NCBI GenBank assembly: GCA_902806565.1
Contig: CADCXA010000068.1
Location: 186,001-250,000, forward strand
Length of the DNA: 64,000 nt
From: Hypoxylon rubiginosum
Taxonomy: Eukaryota; Ascomycota; Sordariomycetes; Xylariales; Hypoxylaceae
Direction: 5' to 3'
In this document: in pieces, positions 11,642-23,727 of the stretch
Position numbering within the stretch: position 1 is the first letter of the stretch
Layout of the letters: every line of letters starts with the position of its first letter
The notes under the pieces: model-generated
Databases searched by the model: none
The model's input: the letters and a program-made list of their open reading frames with translations, nothing else
What the model was told of the DNA's origin: nothing
Translations under genes and position numbers: made by a program

Positions 11642-12392
11642 CGTGGTGATGTATCGTGATGTTGTGTCGTGATTTGGGAGCCCGGTGAGAGCTTAGTAAA
11701 AAGGTACCGTGGGTGAAAGACTAAGCACTAAAGAAGCTTCAACGGGCTGGCATCGCTGCGGCTTAGTTCCTAGTCGATTAAGCCTACGCCTCAGTTGCTA
11801 CTTCAGCTCGACCAAGCTCTGGAGAAACTGGGGTTTCACGAGGGATAAAAGGACAACCTTGGCGCACCATGGATCGCGGCTGTGTTCTTGTAGCGGAAGG
11901 GCGCATTGTGGTTGAGGTTAACGAACAGTCAGGATTCGTGGAAATTACCCCTTCTGCCCTTCTAAGACCCCTCCCTGCATTTCTTCCAGCTGATTACCAA
12001 ATCAGGCTCTTTCCCCTGGATCAAGAAGCTTGTTCCGTCCAGTTGCGCGGTCGTCCAATGGGAAAGCCGTCTAATTCCCACGTACGGGTGTCATTTGGGG
12101 TAATGATCGACAATGCAGGAACAACCCCAGCTTCGCCAGGAGGCACAGGGGCACAGGACCACAGGACCTAGCGACGCGATTTTTTGGCCCATCCAAGCCT
12201 CTGTGAGAGACGTGGTTCTCAGCACCTAAGTGCAATAATCAGCCCTACTACCCTAGTGTAATATAATACTACCTGGTAAGCATACGAGGCCTGGTTATAT
12301 ATCTTAGGTGATACTGCTCTTCTCCTCCCAAGTCGCCGTTCTGGATTGATCATCCGATCATCTACATCTACCTCTAACGAGACAGCATCGCC
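11642..12392. other. divergent promoter region, no supported gene
   Basis: Separates the minus-strand MFS gene from the plus-strand S33 peptidase gene. A 100-codon plus ORF at 11869-12171 has no recognisable domain and is probably fortuitous. A TATA-like GTTATATATC lies about 95 nt upstream of the peptidase ATG. Confidence 0.45.
12293..12302 (+). promoter_or_regulatory. TATA-like element upstream of the S33 peptidase gene
   Basis: GTTATATATC lies 90-100 nt before the ATG at 12393, a sensible spacing for a fungal core promoter. The match is short and may be chance in this AT-rich flank. Confidence 0.3.
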
Positions 12393-13943
12393 ATGGGCCG
12401 CTCACTCGCTTTCACGCAAGCAGCGCTTCTCGCGCTTGCGACATGGAGCACGGCAGCTCCTCTACCAGTACCAATAGCACGTCTGCACAGGAAAACAACC
12501 TCCTGCGGCAATTCCACAGACAGCATCACGTGGGGAGCCTGCCCGGACTCCTTCCCATCCAACGTCACGTGCGGGACGTACACCGTACCCCTGGACTGGA
12601 GCGACCCCGGCGGCAGCGAGACGATAGAGCTGGGCCTCGTGCGCGTCGAGGCGAGCGGCGGCGAGGGCGGCCGCATCGGGAACCTGTTCATGAACCCGGG
12701 CGGCCCCGGCGGCCCGGCCACGAGCCTCGTCAACTCGCTCGTCGCCACGCCGGGCCGCGTCGACCCGCGCATCTTCGAGCGCTTCGACGTCATCGGCCTC
12801 GACCCGCGCGGCGTCGGCCTCAGCACCCCCGTCGTGTGCGACCCGGCCGCCTACAACGAGCGCGTGTCCTACTTCCCCAAGACCCAGGAGGAGTACGACG
12901 AGCTCGTCGCCTACAACGTCGCCCTGGGCGAGAGCTGCCGCGCCAAGACGGGCCGCCTGATCGACTTCGTCGACACCATCAGCGCGGTCAAGGACCACGA
13001 GGCCGTGCGGAAGGCGCTGGGCGGCGACGAGAAGGTCAGCTTGCTAGGTTTATCATATGGCACGCAGCTCTTCAGCCAGTACGCCGAGCTGTTCCCGGAC
13101 AACATCCGCGCGCTCGTCCTCGACGGGAACCTGCAGCACTCCCAGGGCGAGTCGTCGAACCTGGTGATCGAGAGCACGACGTACGAGGCCACGCTCAAGC
13201 AGTTCTTCATTTGGTGCGCCAACACTACCGCCACCGCCGAGGACGCGTGCCCGCTGTCCGGCCAGGACGTCCAGGCCGTCTACGAGAGCGTGCTGGCCAA
13301 GGCGACCGCGTCGCCCATCCCGGCGCCCGGCTGCGACGGCACTACGTGCCGCACCGACGTGACCGAGGAGGATATGCGCTTCATCATCCAGGGGAGCCTC
13401 ATCTCGACGACCTCGTGGCCGGCGCTCGGCCAGGCTCTCGCGGATGCCGACGCGGGCGACGCGACGCTGCTCTCGCAGCAGCAGCCGCTGGCGACCGGCG
13501 ACGCGTACTCGGACTCGTCGCTCTTCGCGGGCACCGCCATCGCGTGCCAGGACTGGACGCACGCGTCTGCGTCCCTAGCCGACGTGCTCGACAAGGCGAC
13601 GCTGGGCGCCAACTTCAGCCCCCTGACGGGCGGCGCGTGCCAGAGCTACAAGATCCAGACGTCGTGCATCGGGTGGCCGGCGCCCTTATCCAACCCGCCG
13701 GAGCCCGTGCGGTATACCGGCGCGACGACGATCCTGCAGGCGCAGTCGACGTTCGACCCGTCGACGAGCTACGTCTGGGGGCTGGGCCTGCACGCGGAGC
13801 TCGGCGACGACAGGTCCGTGCTGCTGACGCGCGACGGCAGCGGCCACACGAGCTACCTGCGCGGCGGCGAGACCGCGGCCGCCTTGAACGCGTACCTCCT
13901 CGATCTCACGCTGCCGGAGCCAGGTACAGTCTTCGACTCGTGA
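12393..13943 (+). CDS. secreted serine peptidase, S33 / tripeptidyl-aminopeptidase (TAP)-like alpha/beta hydrolase
   Basis: A 516-aa single-exon protein with an N-terminal signal peptide (hydrophobic stretch about residues 5-22, cleavage probably after STAAP), so it should be secreted. It is expected to release N-terminal peptides or amino acids from peptides outside the cell. The oxyanion-loop motif NPGGPGGP is at 101-108, the nucleophile elbow GLSYG has Ser221, and the TAP-type C-terminal domain carries the later acid (STFDPSTSY) and the histidine (DGSGHTSYL). Paired Cys residues suggest disulfides. The coding region is strikingly GC-rich, with strong C/G third positions, compared with its AT-rich flanks. 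That fits a highly expressed gene or a different history, but does not prove transfer. It is divergent from the damaged MFS gene. Substrate preference cannot be read from sequence. Confidence 0.92.
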   Translation: MGRSLAFTQAALLALATWSTAAPLPVPIARLHRKTTSCGNSTDSITWGACPDSFPSNVTCGTYTVPLDWSDPGGSETIELGLVRVEASGGEGGRIGNLFMNPGGPGGPATSLVNSLVATPGRVDPRIFERFDVIGLDPRGVGLSTPVVCDPAAYNERVSYFPKTQEEYDELVAYNVALGESCRAKTGRLIDFVDTISAVKDHEAVRKALGGDEKVSLLGLSYGTQLFSQYAELFPDNIRALVLDGNLQHSQGESSNLVIESTTYEATLKQFFIWCANTTATAEDACPLSGQDVQAVYESVLAKATASPIPAPGCDGTTCRTDVTEEDMRFIIQGSLISTTSWPALGQALADADAGDATLLSQQQPLATGDAYSDSSLFAGTAIACQDWTHASASLADVLDKATLGANFSPLTGGACQSYKIQTSCIGWPAPLSNPPEPVRYTGATTILQAQSTFDPSTSYVWGLGLHAELGDDRSVLLTRDGSGHTSYLRGGETAAALNAYLLDLTLPEPGTVFDS

Positions 13944-14845
13944 GAGCTGCTAGCGAGAGGGGAGCGAGCGAGCTATCCCTATAGATGAATGTGATTTAGC
14001 ATCTGCGGTAGAATAATGACTAGAGTTTTAAAGTAGATGTATAAACAAAGGCATCTATATTTGTTGTACATAACATTTAACTACAGTTATACTCAACCCC
14101 CTTTCCACGAAGAGGATGCCTGATGACACTGGGCAAGTAGTTACTTTGTAGATTGTGAAGCTTAGATCATAGTAGGGTCTTTGCTAGGTTTCTATGTTCG
14201 ACAAATGACTTAGGAACTCCATAACAATGCTATCGATGCCTTAGTTAGGGCTAATAAGCATACATGATGGCAGGCTATCTGCTTCATTTTCGATCCCTCG
14301 TCCCTAAGGCACTCATGCCTAGATTATAGGCAGCAAACATTTTAGTCAAGAAACCACCCATTTATCGAAAATCCCAGTGCACCAACCTACTCCTCATGTT
14401 GGAACACAAAGCCCTACAATAAGCACATAGTGATACTAATGCGTGTTAAAAGACATCTCGCATTTGGTATTACCAATGTGTTAATTCCTAAAGCGGAAAT
14501 TCTGGGTGAACCTATGGAGAAAAAAGGGGGAGGCGTGAGCCAAGCCATCATAAGCCGTAAACGTTTCCTTCCTCCATCCAGACCCATCTAGGTGCCATTC
14601 TCCTCAGTATAGTTAACACCCCCGCTCTCTTTTTCTTCGCCGGGTAAGTGCCCAAACCGTGTCAGAGGTGGGCACTTTAAGGCCCCCCCAGCCATCGCAC
14701 GGTGGTTTCAGGCCCTTACCAACCTCGAATTTTACTATAATTACATAAGTGGGTGAACCCCAGGTATATCCACATGACTCAAACGCTTTCTCTTTTTGCT
14801 CTTTACGAATCGTTGCCGATCTAATCAGCTCCCCTTAGTATCTAC
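13944..14845. other. convergent 3' intergenic region
   Basis: Lies between the stop of the S33 peptidase (plus) and the stop of the AAA+ bromodomain gene (minus). It is AT-rich with no ORF of note, and I saw no terminator-like hairpin or RNA gene. Confidence 0.5.
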
Positions 14846-17800
14846 TCACGCGGACTGACTTGGCTGCAGTAGTCCCTGAATCGACTCGATATCGTTAATA
14901 GCTTCGTTGAAAACGCGCGTAACCGAGTTAAGCACTTTCATCCGATTATGTTCGCCCCGCGTCTTCCAAAGTTCCACCATCATCTCACGGTAGATTTGCT
15001 GCAGCTGCTCAATGGTACAGCCGGAAGTGCGTTCTGTCACTTGGTCCAAGAAGAACTGGGCTTGAGTATCGTCCAGCTCGACCTGTTGTGAAGCCGCAGA
15101 TGAACCGGACTGACGCTGCGACTGCGATTGCTCCTCAGGCGAAGGATCATTTAACAAGTTCGCCATGCTAGGAGCGTGGGAAGATTTGCCACCAACCGAT
15201 GATGCCTGACCGCGCGGGCCCTGGAACGATCCGGGCTGCTGGATATATCCCCGCAGAAGTCCATGAGCTTGCGAGTGGGGCCACTGCTCATCGCTGGATG
15301 TGGTCTGGCTCCCCCCAGGGTACGGTTGGGTGTCTGGAATGTTATCAACGGGGCTAGATTGCTCGTGGTGAACGCCGTTGGTCATTTGCGTGCTGAAATT
15401 GGATGATCGATTGGATGGATCCGACGTCTTGGTAGTTGAAGCGTCGTTTAGCAATGCCGACGGCGAGACCCCCGGAGGAAGAGACTGCACAGCCGAGATC
15501 TGAGATAGCTGGTTCGTTTCCCCTGCTGTGGCTTGCATCGACGTGTGGATGGATCGGGGTTCAACACGGGGCCACTGCGACGGTGGTTGCATGGGGGTAT
15601 TCGGAGGACCGACCGCTAGGCTGTCGACATCGGTCATAGGGACATCATCGTCTACAGATCGAGGCGGCACAGGTGCGCCATTTGCCGCTGATCTTGATTG
15701 CGAGCCCTCTCCGTTTGCGTTGGCGTTTACGTCACCAATAACTTGAAATTGCGCTGTTGTGGTATGTCGCAAATTTGTAGAGAGTGGTCCAATCTGAGGA
15801 ATCTGGCCGTTGGCGATGTCGGATTGTAGCTGGCCGACAGCAGATTGAATCGCCGCCCCTCTCTTGCGAGATTTCTGGATTCGCTTGACTTCTCTCTTGC
15901 GGAATTGCTCTCTATGCCAATGGGCATCCCAATCGATATTTTTGAACTTTTCAGCGATATCATTCACATCGACCTTAACATTCGTAACCAGCTCGTTCGC
16001 TTTAAGCCAGAGTGCCTTATCGCCGAGACTGATTGCATCCTTCTCGAGGGATTCCACGTCTTTCAAGAAAGCCGGTGGCGTTACGTAGTATCCGTGAGCA
16101 AGTCTTTCCTCTATCATCACTATATCAAGATTGTAAAAGAACTTGTTCGTCGCGGTCTCAAGAAGGCCCGGGGTGCCGTCCTTGTCCTTAGCGGTCACAT
16201 AAGGACGCGGGGGTGCATCTGCAACATCTGGTCTGACGAAATTCGGATCTGCCTCATTGAAGAGGTATTGATATTGGGGATGGGGTATAACTGGAGTGCG
16301 AAACGCTTTGTATTTGCGCTTGATCTGTTCCATAATGGGTTGCAAGTGGACCTTCAGAAGGTTGAGGAGCCGCCGGTATGAGAGATTCTCGCTTTCAATC
16401 TCTTCCAAGGTAAGCTCCTTGGGCGGAGGAGGGGGGGCGACAGGCAGCTCTTCTAGCACTCTCTTCTTTCGATTAACGGGGTCGGGAAAGTCTTTAGGGA
16501 ACCTTCTGATGTGTGAAAGGATCCTGCTGAAGTATTCTCGTCGATTTTCCTATAGATTGTTAGCCACGCTATCACTATCTGTTGTACGAAGCTAAGCGGA
16601 CTTACCTTCACAGGGCGTGTGATTTCTACGAAGTTACTGTTTGACGACCCGAAAAGATCACGTTTAAGTTCGGGACTAATGCTGTCTAACTCGGTCTCTG
16701 CAGTTCCCACGACCATGATGGGGTCGGTAGGTTGGATCGCCCTCAACATCGACATGAACGCCGTCAAGGGCGGCCCAGCCAATGTTTCGTACCACATATC
16801 AACATGAGGGATGAAGATGACGCTCGGCTTCTGACGCCTCGCCTCAGCGAAAAGTCCGAACAATACTTGCTCAGCAGGCTACCGCCCAGTCAGCTTTTAT
16901 CCTAGTGGAAATCATTTGGGGAGACTTCGGGGTACTTACGAGGGGATCACCTAAGATGTTTGCCAGGTCGAAGTTCTGAACATGGACACCTTCAAGATAG
17001 TGTAGCACGGCGGCACTGATATAAACTTGACCCATACCCTGCGAGCCGCAGATAAGAAGTCGCGGCCGATAGACGCGAAATCTGTGGAACTCCTGCTGCA
17101 AAGCTTCTCGGCTGAAGCCAAAATCGGCGTCATTGTACGGCTCAAACATTGCCTCGTCTAGGGCTGTCACTTTCTTCTTTCGCGGCAAGACGCTATCCAG
17201 AACCCCAGTGATTGCCTTAAACTGATCTCGGAGGAGCGGCTCGACGGGCTTTGGGAAAGGGCCGGCTCCGGATGTAGTAGATCTTTCCGAGGACGGTATG
17301 ATCTTGTTTTTGGAGAGCATAAAGTCAGTCATGTGTATGCTAATCTTGTCTGGATCGACCACAAGTTTCTCCTTAGACAAGTACACTTGCGGGTACGTTC
17401 TCTGGATCGCGTTAAGGGCTGCCTCGGTGCACATCGCGCGCAAGTCAGCGCCGCCATAGCCTTTGGTTTCCTTAGCCAAAGACATCTTGAACTCGTCGGA
17501 GAGGCCCCAGTCCTTGGTGTGGATATCGATAATAGATTTACGGCCGTCGACATCAGGCAGGGGAAAGTAAAATTCACGATCAAAACGTCCAGGTCGGCGG
17601 AGAGCGGGATCCACGCTATCTGGACGATTGGTAGCTCCGATGACAATCACTTGGCCACGACCATCCATGCCGTCCATCAGAGCGAGCAAAGTCGAAACTA
17701 TCGACGCGTGGATTTGCTCTTGTTTGCTGGACCGGACAGGTGCGAGGCCGTCGATCTCGTCGAAGAAGATAATACTTGGCTGTGTTCTTCGAGCTTCTTC

Positions 17801-19858
17801 AAAGAGTAGACGTAGTTGTTTCTCAGCTTCACCAACCCATTTGCTGAGGGCGTCGGCGCCTTTGCGCATATAAAACGTAATTTTCCTACCGCCGAAGCCC
17901 GCCGTATTTGCAAGGGCGCGAGCAAGCAGAGTCTTTCCCGTTCCTGGAGGTCCGTGAAAGAGTACGCCTCTCGGGGGGGTGACGTGGAATTTGGCAAAAA
18001 GCTCTGGGTAAAGCAGCGGTAATTGTACCATCTCCTTCAGCTGATCGATATGACCTTGCAAACCACCAACCTGACTGAAGTCAACGTTGAGATCCACACC
18101 TAGCGGGTCTGCATCGGCAAGAGCTTTCTGATTCTTTATCTTGCCTACGTTGGGTGCAGGCGCAAGAAGGCCACCGCCACTAGGACCGTCCACATTTGCA
18201 AAGGGGCCCAGGCCCCCGAAGTTTGGAGCTGCCGAAGTTGGCGTCATGCCCACGTTTCCAACTGCCCCCGAGCGCGTATTCATCTCATCGTCGCTACTAT
18301 CAGAATCGACACCACCTGCAGCACCAGTGCCCCAAGGCCCGCCGAGAAGTGCGCCGGTGAGGCCGACACCCCCAAAGGCACCGGCGGTTGTATGAAGACT
18401 ATGGTCCCAACCGCCACCTACATTTGCGCGACCACGGCGACCACGAGCTGGTGTCGGAGCATGTTCTTCCTCTTCTTCCTGGACGTTAAGTGAGGCAAGA
18501 GGCTGTATCGCGTAGTTCACTGGTTGCGCCCGGCGTCGGCGTGTTTCTTCCTTCTTTTCGAAGAGGATCTCGGGCGAGCGACGTCTGCGCGAATGAGAAT
18601 CCTCTCGGAGATCCTGCAATTCTTCTGCCACCTCATTTATATCAACTTCATCTTCATCTCCGGATTCCTCTCGTCGTCGCGATCGCCTTGCAGATCTTCT
18701 ACCCTTACCACGAGAGGATTTGCGGCCGCGGGCACTATGACTCGAATTCTCCTGATCGTCGTCATCAATCCTACCCTTGTCCGGATTGCCTTCAACATCA
18801 GATTCGTTTTCCTCTCCAGACCCATCGCCAGGTTCAAAATCGCTACTGGGTTCTTGAAGCGACTTGTTGAGGCGAGATTTTCGAGTCAATCGGCCGCGAG
18901 TTCTAGGAGCGGTATCGTCGTCATCCGCAGGCGCATCTTCAACGGGGACGCCAGATTGGTTAGCTCTTGCGCCACGAGTTTTACGCGAGATAGGAACATC
19001 GTCGTCGTCGTCATCCGCCTCCACCGTTTCTATAGGCTCCTCCTGGTCTTGGGGAACATCTTCACCCTCAGCGTCTGCTTGGCCGACATTTTCCTCGGGT
19101 ATAACATCATCTTCCACAACGGGGTCCTGGGGAATTTCCTCCTGGGGCGCCTGGTTTTCTTCCTGATTTTCTTCTTCGATCAAAGGAGGCACCATCGTCT
19201 TCTTGACCCCCTTCACACCTCGAGTAGGTCGACCACCTCGAGCGAAAGCCTCCGGGCTCTTACTTTTAGAGCCGCGGGCTGGTTTTGCATGCCGGCCAGA
19301 GTTCGATAGTTCGACAAGTTCGGCCTCATCCTCGTCGACCGTGTGGGCTCGGGTAACTCTCCGAGGCACGACCGAAGCATTTGCATTAGAAGCCGTACGA
19401 GTCTTGCGCGCTGATGGAGGAACGCGTAGTGTTATCAGCTTTCTCTGACGTGGGGACTTCTTAGGGGGTGCATCAACAAGGTCATCCTTGTCGTCATCAG
19501 AGTCTCGGACCAATTCTTCGTCTTCAGAACTCTCTTTGTAATTTTGATGTTTTGTGGCAGCTTTTCGAATACGGCGGCCGGTGTTTTCGTTAATAGCGGG
19601 CTCGGGCTCTTCCTCATCGTTTACGTCACCTTCGGCAAACGAGTGCTCTTCTTCGCTGTCGACAACATCATCGTCGTCTTCGATATCAGAACCTCGATAT
19701 CTACCTCGTTTACGAACAGTAGGTTTGTTGCTTCTATGGGAGCGCGACTTCTTTTGAGAACGTGGGCGATCGGCCTCGGGCTCGAAGTTTTCATCGTCGG
19801 AATCCGACTTGTTAGGGTCAAAGTCGAGAATATCCCGCTTTCGTTTACCACCAGCCAT
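14846..19858 (-). CDS. AAA+ ATPase with bromodomain, ATAD2/Yta7/Abo1 family
   Basis: Nuclear chromatin factor of the Yta7 (budding yeast)/Abo1 (fission yeast)/ATAD2 (animal) family, which handles histone H3-H4 and affects nucleosome density. Spliced model: exons 19858-16940, 16878-16606 and 16549-14846, total 1631 aa. The first about 560 residues are acidic/basic, disordered and NLS-rich. The first AAA domain has Walker A GPPGTGKT near 636, Walker B IIFFDEIDG near 696 and the arginine finger region ALRRPGRFDREF. The second AAA domain is degenerate (GSQGMGQVY near 933 in place of a Walker A, Lys missing), as is usual in this family. A divergent bromodomain follows at about 1105-1230 (SYRRLLNLLKVHLQ to LEKDAISLGDKALWLKANELV). 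The Ser/Gln-rich tail continues to about 1540, before a short helical end. The two introns are 61 and 56 nt. Confidence 0.96.
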
Positions 19859-22800
19859 GGTGAAGGGTAGCGATCGGATGAACGTAGGCTGAATGACTCA
19901 GGTAGTTAGCAAAATTTGACTTAAAGCTATAATGAACTGTGCACATTGAGCGAGGGAAAATAAGAAAAAGTAGGGTGTGAAAGATATCAGAAACCCTGTG
20001 ACGTGGACCACGCAATATATAAAGTACAGACGTAAATGTACAGCCGGTATCTGGACTGGGGATGCGACACTTCGCAAAACAACCATGCCGAGGTTAAAGC
20101 ACTATACAATGACAAGCAGATGCTATGAACAGGAAAGGGACAAGAATAGACGTACAAAGGGTATTATTAAAAATAACTCGCGTCTTTAGGCACGAAAGTC
20201 GGTACGTGAAAGCCAGGTAGACGGAGTCGATCCGAGGTTATTTCAGGGGGGACTACGAGTCAAGCTGCTGTCAGTGTTCTCCTATTCTCCAAGCAACGAT
20301 CACCACCAAGACGTTTATCACCATAGGAACGCACCTCTGAGAAATTCGCAAGGGGTAGCAGATACGAATGCACCAACAACAAATCTACCATCTAACCAGA
20401 GGCGCGCCCAGAACTCGATATGACGCCAGCAAGCCTCGCACGTATAGGTGAAGGCATATGTCACTGTAGTCAAGCGGCTTGTCTAAAGTTGCGATGGTGA
20501 TTATTGAAGTTATCGTTGTTGCCCAGGTGCACGCTGCACTATTGGACCCAGGAATTGGTAGACGGCCGATTGAAATTGATCGTTTTGAATCAGGGCCGGG
20601 ATGTGAAATCGACGAGCGTGGCGACGCGATCCAGTTCAGAGCCGAAGTCCGCAGACGATTTCGAGTCGACTAGTACATTGACGAGCAGGGCTCGAATTGA
20701 AATCGAAGAACTGGACGGATGGATTTAGGGAAATGAAGGACAAGGGGCGTCTCTGATGGCTTATGCAAAAATGGCATTCATCTAGAGGCAATGGACAACA
20801 GGCTCGAGCTAGCGCGAGATAATGGCAGGACGCGAGACGGCTCGAGTAACGGAACGAGAGGGTGTTGGATTCGAGTTGAAAATGCGTGTTAAAGAAATTT
20901 GCGTGAATGCTTGAAAAGCGCAAAGCTGAAAGAGTTCTAAAAGAAGTTTGGGGGGGTGTAGGGTGTGTAGTAAGGTTTAGGTAGTCACTTGTCGCGCGTT
21001 TCTTGCGCCTCCGTGCAGGCGGGTAGAAGGCACGGACCACTGCAAAAAAACAAACGATGGCCCCCACAGCCCAGCACCTATCAACCAATCAAAACGCAGC
21101 AGCCAAGATTTCTTTGGCGTGTCATACCCTTTTCCGCAGTAACAATCTCCAACTCCGATGATCCCACAATCTCTTCTTCTTCACTCCCATTTCTCAACAT
21201 CGAATCTTGACAATTTTAAGATGCTAGAATTCCCCTAGCTCCAATACCAAACTGCAATCTCTATAGCATTTTCTTGGGTCGCCTGCACATTTAGCATCTA
21301 ATTGATCTATTTTCGTCACCCCCATAGCCGAGAGCTGACATAGCTGCGAAGAAAATGCGAAATGCAGGTTGATCAACTTCGATTAGAAATGTTTTTCAGG
21401 AACCATCCCCAGATTTGCATCATATCGACGGCGCTACCATGCGGCTCAAAACTCAAGGTCAGCCCTACGAGCCGCTTGAAGGGGTCGGGGGGACCGTAGC
21501 TTGCGTGGGTACAGCACTCAACGGTGAGGTACATCCAACGTAGGACCCAACACGTTTTTTTTTCCCTGACCCGCCCTGCCCGCTTGACGGGCTCGGATGC
21601 GGGGATTCTTCCTTGGGTGGAGGCAGAAAAGGTCCCAAGTGAGATTACGTAACACATTTTCATCTCACTGCAGAGTTGCTACACACATTATGTACCTCAC
21701 ACATAACCCCTTCTAAACCTTGAACCTTTTCTACCACTTTAGTCACTTTAGTACCTACAATATCAGTCAAGCATTATGAGACGAAAGAAGATACAAGGAA
21801 TGAAATATCAAACTGATATGTATTTCTTCACATCAGCTGTTAGTAGTGCTTTGAACCTTCAAAAACACAAATACATCATTAGCAACTATCTCCGACTATC
21901 ACCTCCATAACAGTCATACGCTTCCAGTTTCTCAAATACGACATCGTATCTCAGGTGGTATCAGCTGAATGGAATGTCTTTCAAATCAGGTTCCCGCTTG
22001 TCTCAGGCAGCAAAGCAAACATCCAACTTGCAGCAGTCCACCCTTGGAGTCATTCCGCGGCAACCCTCCCCCACTTCTCCACGCTCCAATCATCGGCGGA
22101 TGTCTGTAAGGCATCTGGGCATTCCGGTTCGCGACCCTCTCGGATCTCCGCCTCTGCAACCTCGAACCAGCTCGTTCCCGCCCATGTCATTCTCATTCGC
22201 CCGTACTGCCTATGACTGCTCATCAACTCCTACACCAATTGCGGGAAATACCTGATATTATCTGTAGAGACCCGAACCTTTCACATATATGTTTCTCCGC
22301 CATTTCGGCCAACTTTAGTGTAACTAGGTATTACTTCATATCAGACTACTACTTGTATCATAGCAATGGTATGTACAATCCGTCAACCAGTTTGTAAAGA
22401 CGCTGAACCACTAGAACATTTCGTGCGTATGGCCTAGACCTCGGCCCCCAAGAGTTGTTTCAGGTAAGAGATAGTAAGAAATATGTTATCAGCTGGTCCA
22501 GCTAATACAGCAACTCGGTCGCCTTAGCTTTGGGCAGCGAGCATAGAGACGCATGCATACATATATGTAGCTATTCCCTAACACTGACCACTAAACCACG
22601 ATCGGTACCGAGTCTGTCAATAGAGAGACTCTTGGCTGCGTGCTACGGCTGTACGGCACTGCAGATTTTAATAGGGCTGACTAGAAAGTCCCACTCACGG
22701 CCGACGATCACTTGCGGGGTGACTAACAAACGAACCCGTCCGGGGGCTTCTGGCCTCAGTCACACACCGTCTCTTTCTCGCGTCCCTCCATTATAGCTCT

Positions 22801-23364
22801 TTTCATCCGAAGGCTCATTGGCCGCGAGAATAGATAGTGCATGCTGTCGATCGCCTTACACAGGGCCGTCCAATCAACGGCCCTGATATTGTGCTCCTCG
22901 TACGCATGCTAATCAGCTGTCTTTTCAGTCTTCCTACATGGGGCCAAACGGCCCCGTCATTTTGAGCCGCCAAGCTTCCCATATCGGAAGGATTCATGTA
23001 TATAAGATCGGACCAGGCAGCGAAGTTTTCCTCTCTCTCCCACCCTTGGGGCTCAAGTCGTCTTCTAGCTTTATCCGTCCAACGATTCCTACATAATTGC
23101 ACCAGGTGTGCGAGACTAGCAACCCTGGAGGGCATTCATTCTATTTAAATATTCCAACGAAGTTATAAGCTCAACAGCTTCACTTAAGCTTGAGGCTTAC
23201 TATACCATTTACACATCCTAATTGGGCTCAATATACAGCTCTATCTTCAACAATTCTATCCTAATAGAGACGTGGTGTCATTAGCATACCACCACCCCAT
23301 TGCCTCTTAATACCTACCTACCAATCTCACTTCTACACGCCACTACCAATCAGCCCAATTCAAT
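19859..23364. other. 3.5 kb divergent intergenic region
   Basis: Upstream of both the AAA+ bromodomain gene (minus) and the small plus-strand gene at 23365. Several 60-150-codon ORFs exist but none has a domain or convincing exon structure. A long 5' leader for the bromodomain gene is likely. A perfect 9-bp inverted repeat (CAGGGCCGT ... ACGGCCCTG, 7-nt loop) sits at 22861-22885. No tRNA, 5S or snRNA signature was recognised. Confidence 0.45.
22861..22885. repeat. short perfect inverted repeat (hairpin)
   Basis: CAGGGCCGT, a 7-nt loop, then ACGGCCCTG. The 9-bp arms pair perfectly and are GC-rich in an AT-rich surrounding. It is not followed by a T-tract, so it is not an obvious Pol III terminator. 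Function unknown; it could be a factor-binding dyad. Confidence 0.5.
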
Positions 23365-23727
23365 ATGCCTTCACGTGGTGTACCTCCCTCCCCGCTCAGC
23401 ACCACGGGCCACAGCGAATCTTCGCACCATCGCCAGGACAGCTTCGGCTCCTACTTCTCAGACAAAGACAAGGTTCGTAGAGTCATCACCCGTCGCGCTC
23501 TATCATCTCTCGAGACCGCCGCGCACAGCAGTCTAACACCTTCTCAGGACGGCCGTGGGTCGACCAGCAGCAGCCAGTTCGAGGACTACCGCAAGATGTC
23601 GGACACGCCGAACCGGAAGCCGCACTCGCCGACGGTGAACGTGTACACTCACTGTGGGCGGCACACTGACCAGTACCTCTTCAGCGGCTGGTCCAGCGTC
23701 GTCAAGTCCCCCTTCAAGAAGCACTAA
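23365..23727 (+). CDS. small hypothetical protein with C-terminal HCGRHTDQYLF-type motif
   Basis: The unspliced reading frame gives 120 aa. It is Ser/Thr/His-rich with a distinctive C-terminus (VNVYTHCGRHTDQYLFSGWSS) that looks like a conserved fungal motif, although I cannot name the family. A 75-nt in-frame stretch (23472-23546) has a GT start, a TCTAAC branch-like site and a CAG end, so it may be an intron. Spliced, the protein would be 95 aa and lose an Arg-rich insert that looks unlike the rest. There is no signal peptide or membrane segment. The AATATG context and an in-frame stop upstream support the start. Function is not inferred. Confidence 0.65.
   Translation: MPSRGVPPSPLSTTGHSESSHHRQDSFGSYFSDKDKVRRVITRRALSSLETAAHSSLTPSQDGRGSTSSSQFEDYRKMSDTPNRKPHSPTVNVYTHCGRHTDQYLFSGWSSVVKSPFKKH

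Noticed and set aside
11869..12171. 100-codon plus ORF upstream of the S33 peptidase
   Set aside because: No family resemblance, lies in the promoter of an opposite-facing pair, and is not connected to the downstream gene in frame.
12443..13984. Long 513-codon plus-strand frame overlapping the S33 peptidase gene
   Set aside because: Arg/Pro/Gly-rich translation typical of an out-of-frame reading of a GC-rich gene; the overlapping frame has a signal peptide and catalytic motifs.
18524..19309. 261-codon plus-strand ORF opposite the bromodomain ATPase
   Set aside because: Antisense shadow of the acidic, low-complexity N-terminal region; no domain and no independent support.
20636..21088. 150-codon minus ORF upstream of the bromodomain ATPase
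   Set aside because: No domain, composition of untranslated DNA, and no plausible exon partners; probably leader or promoter sequence.
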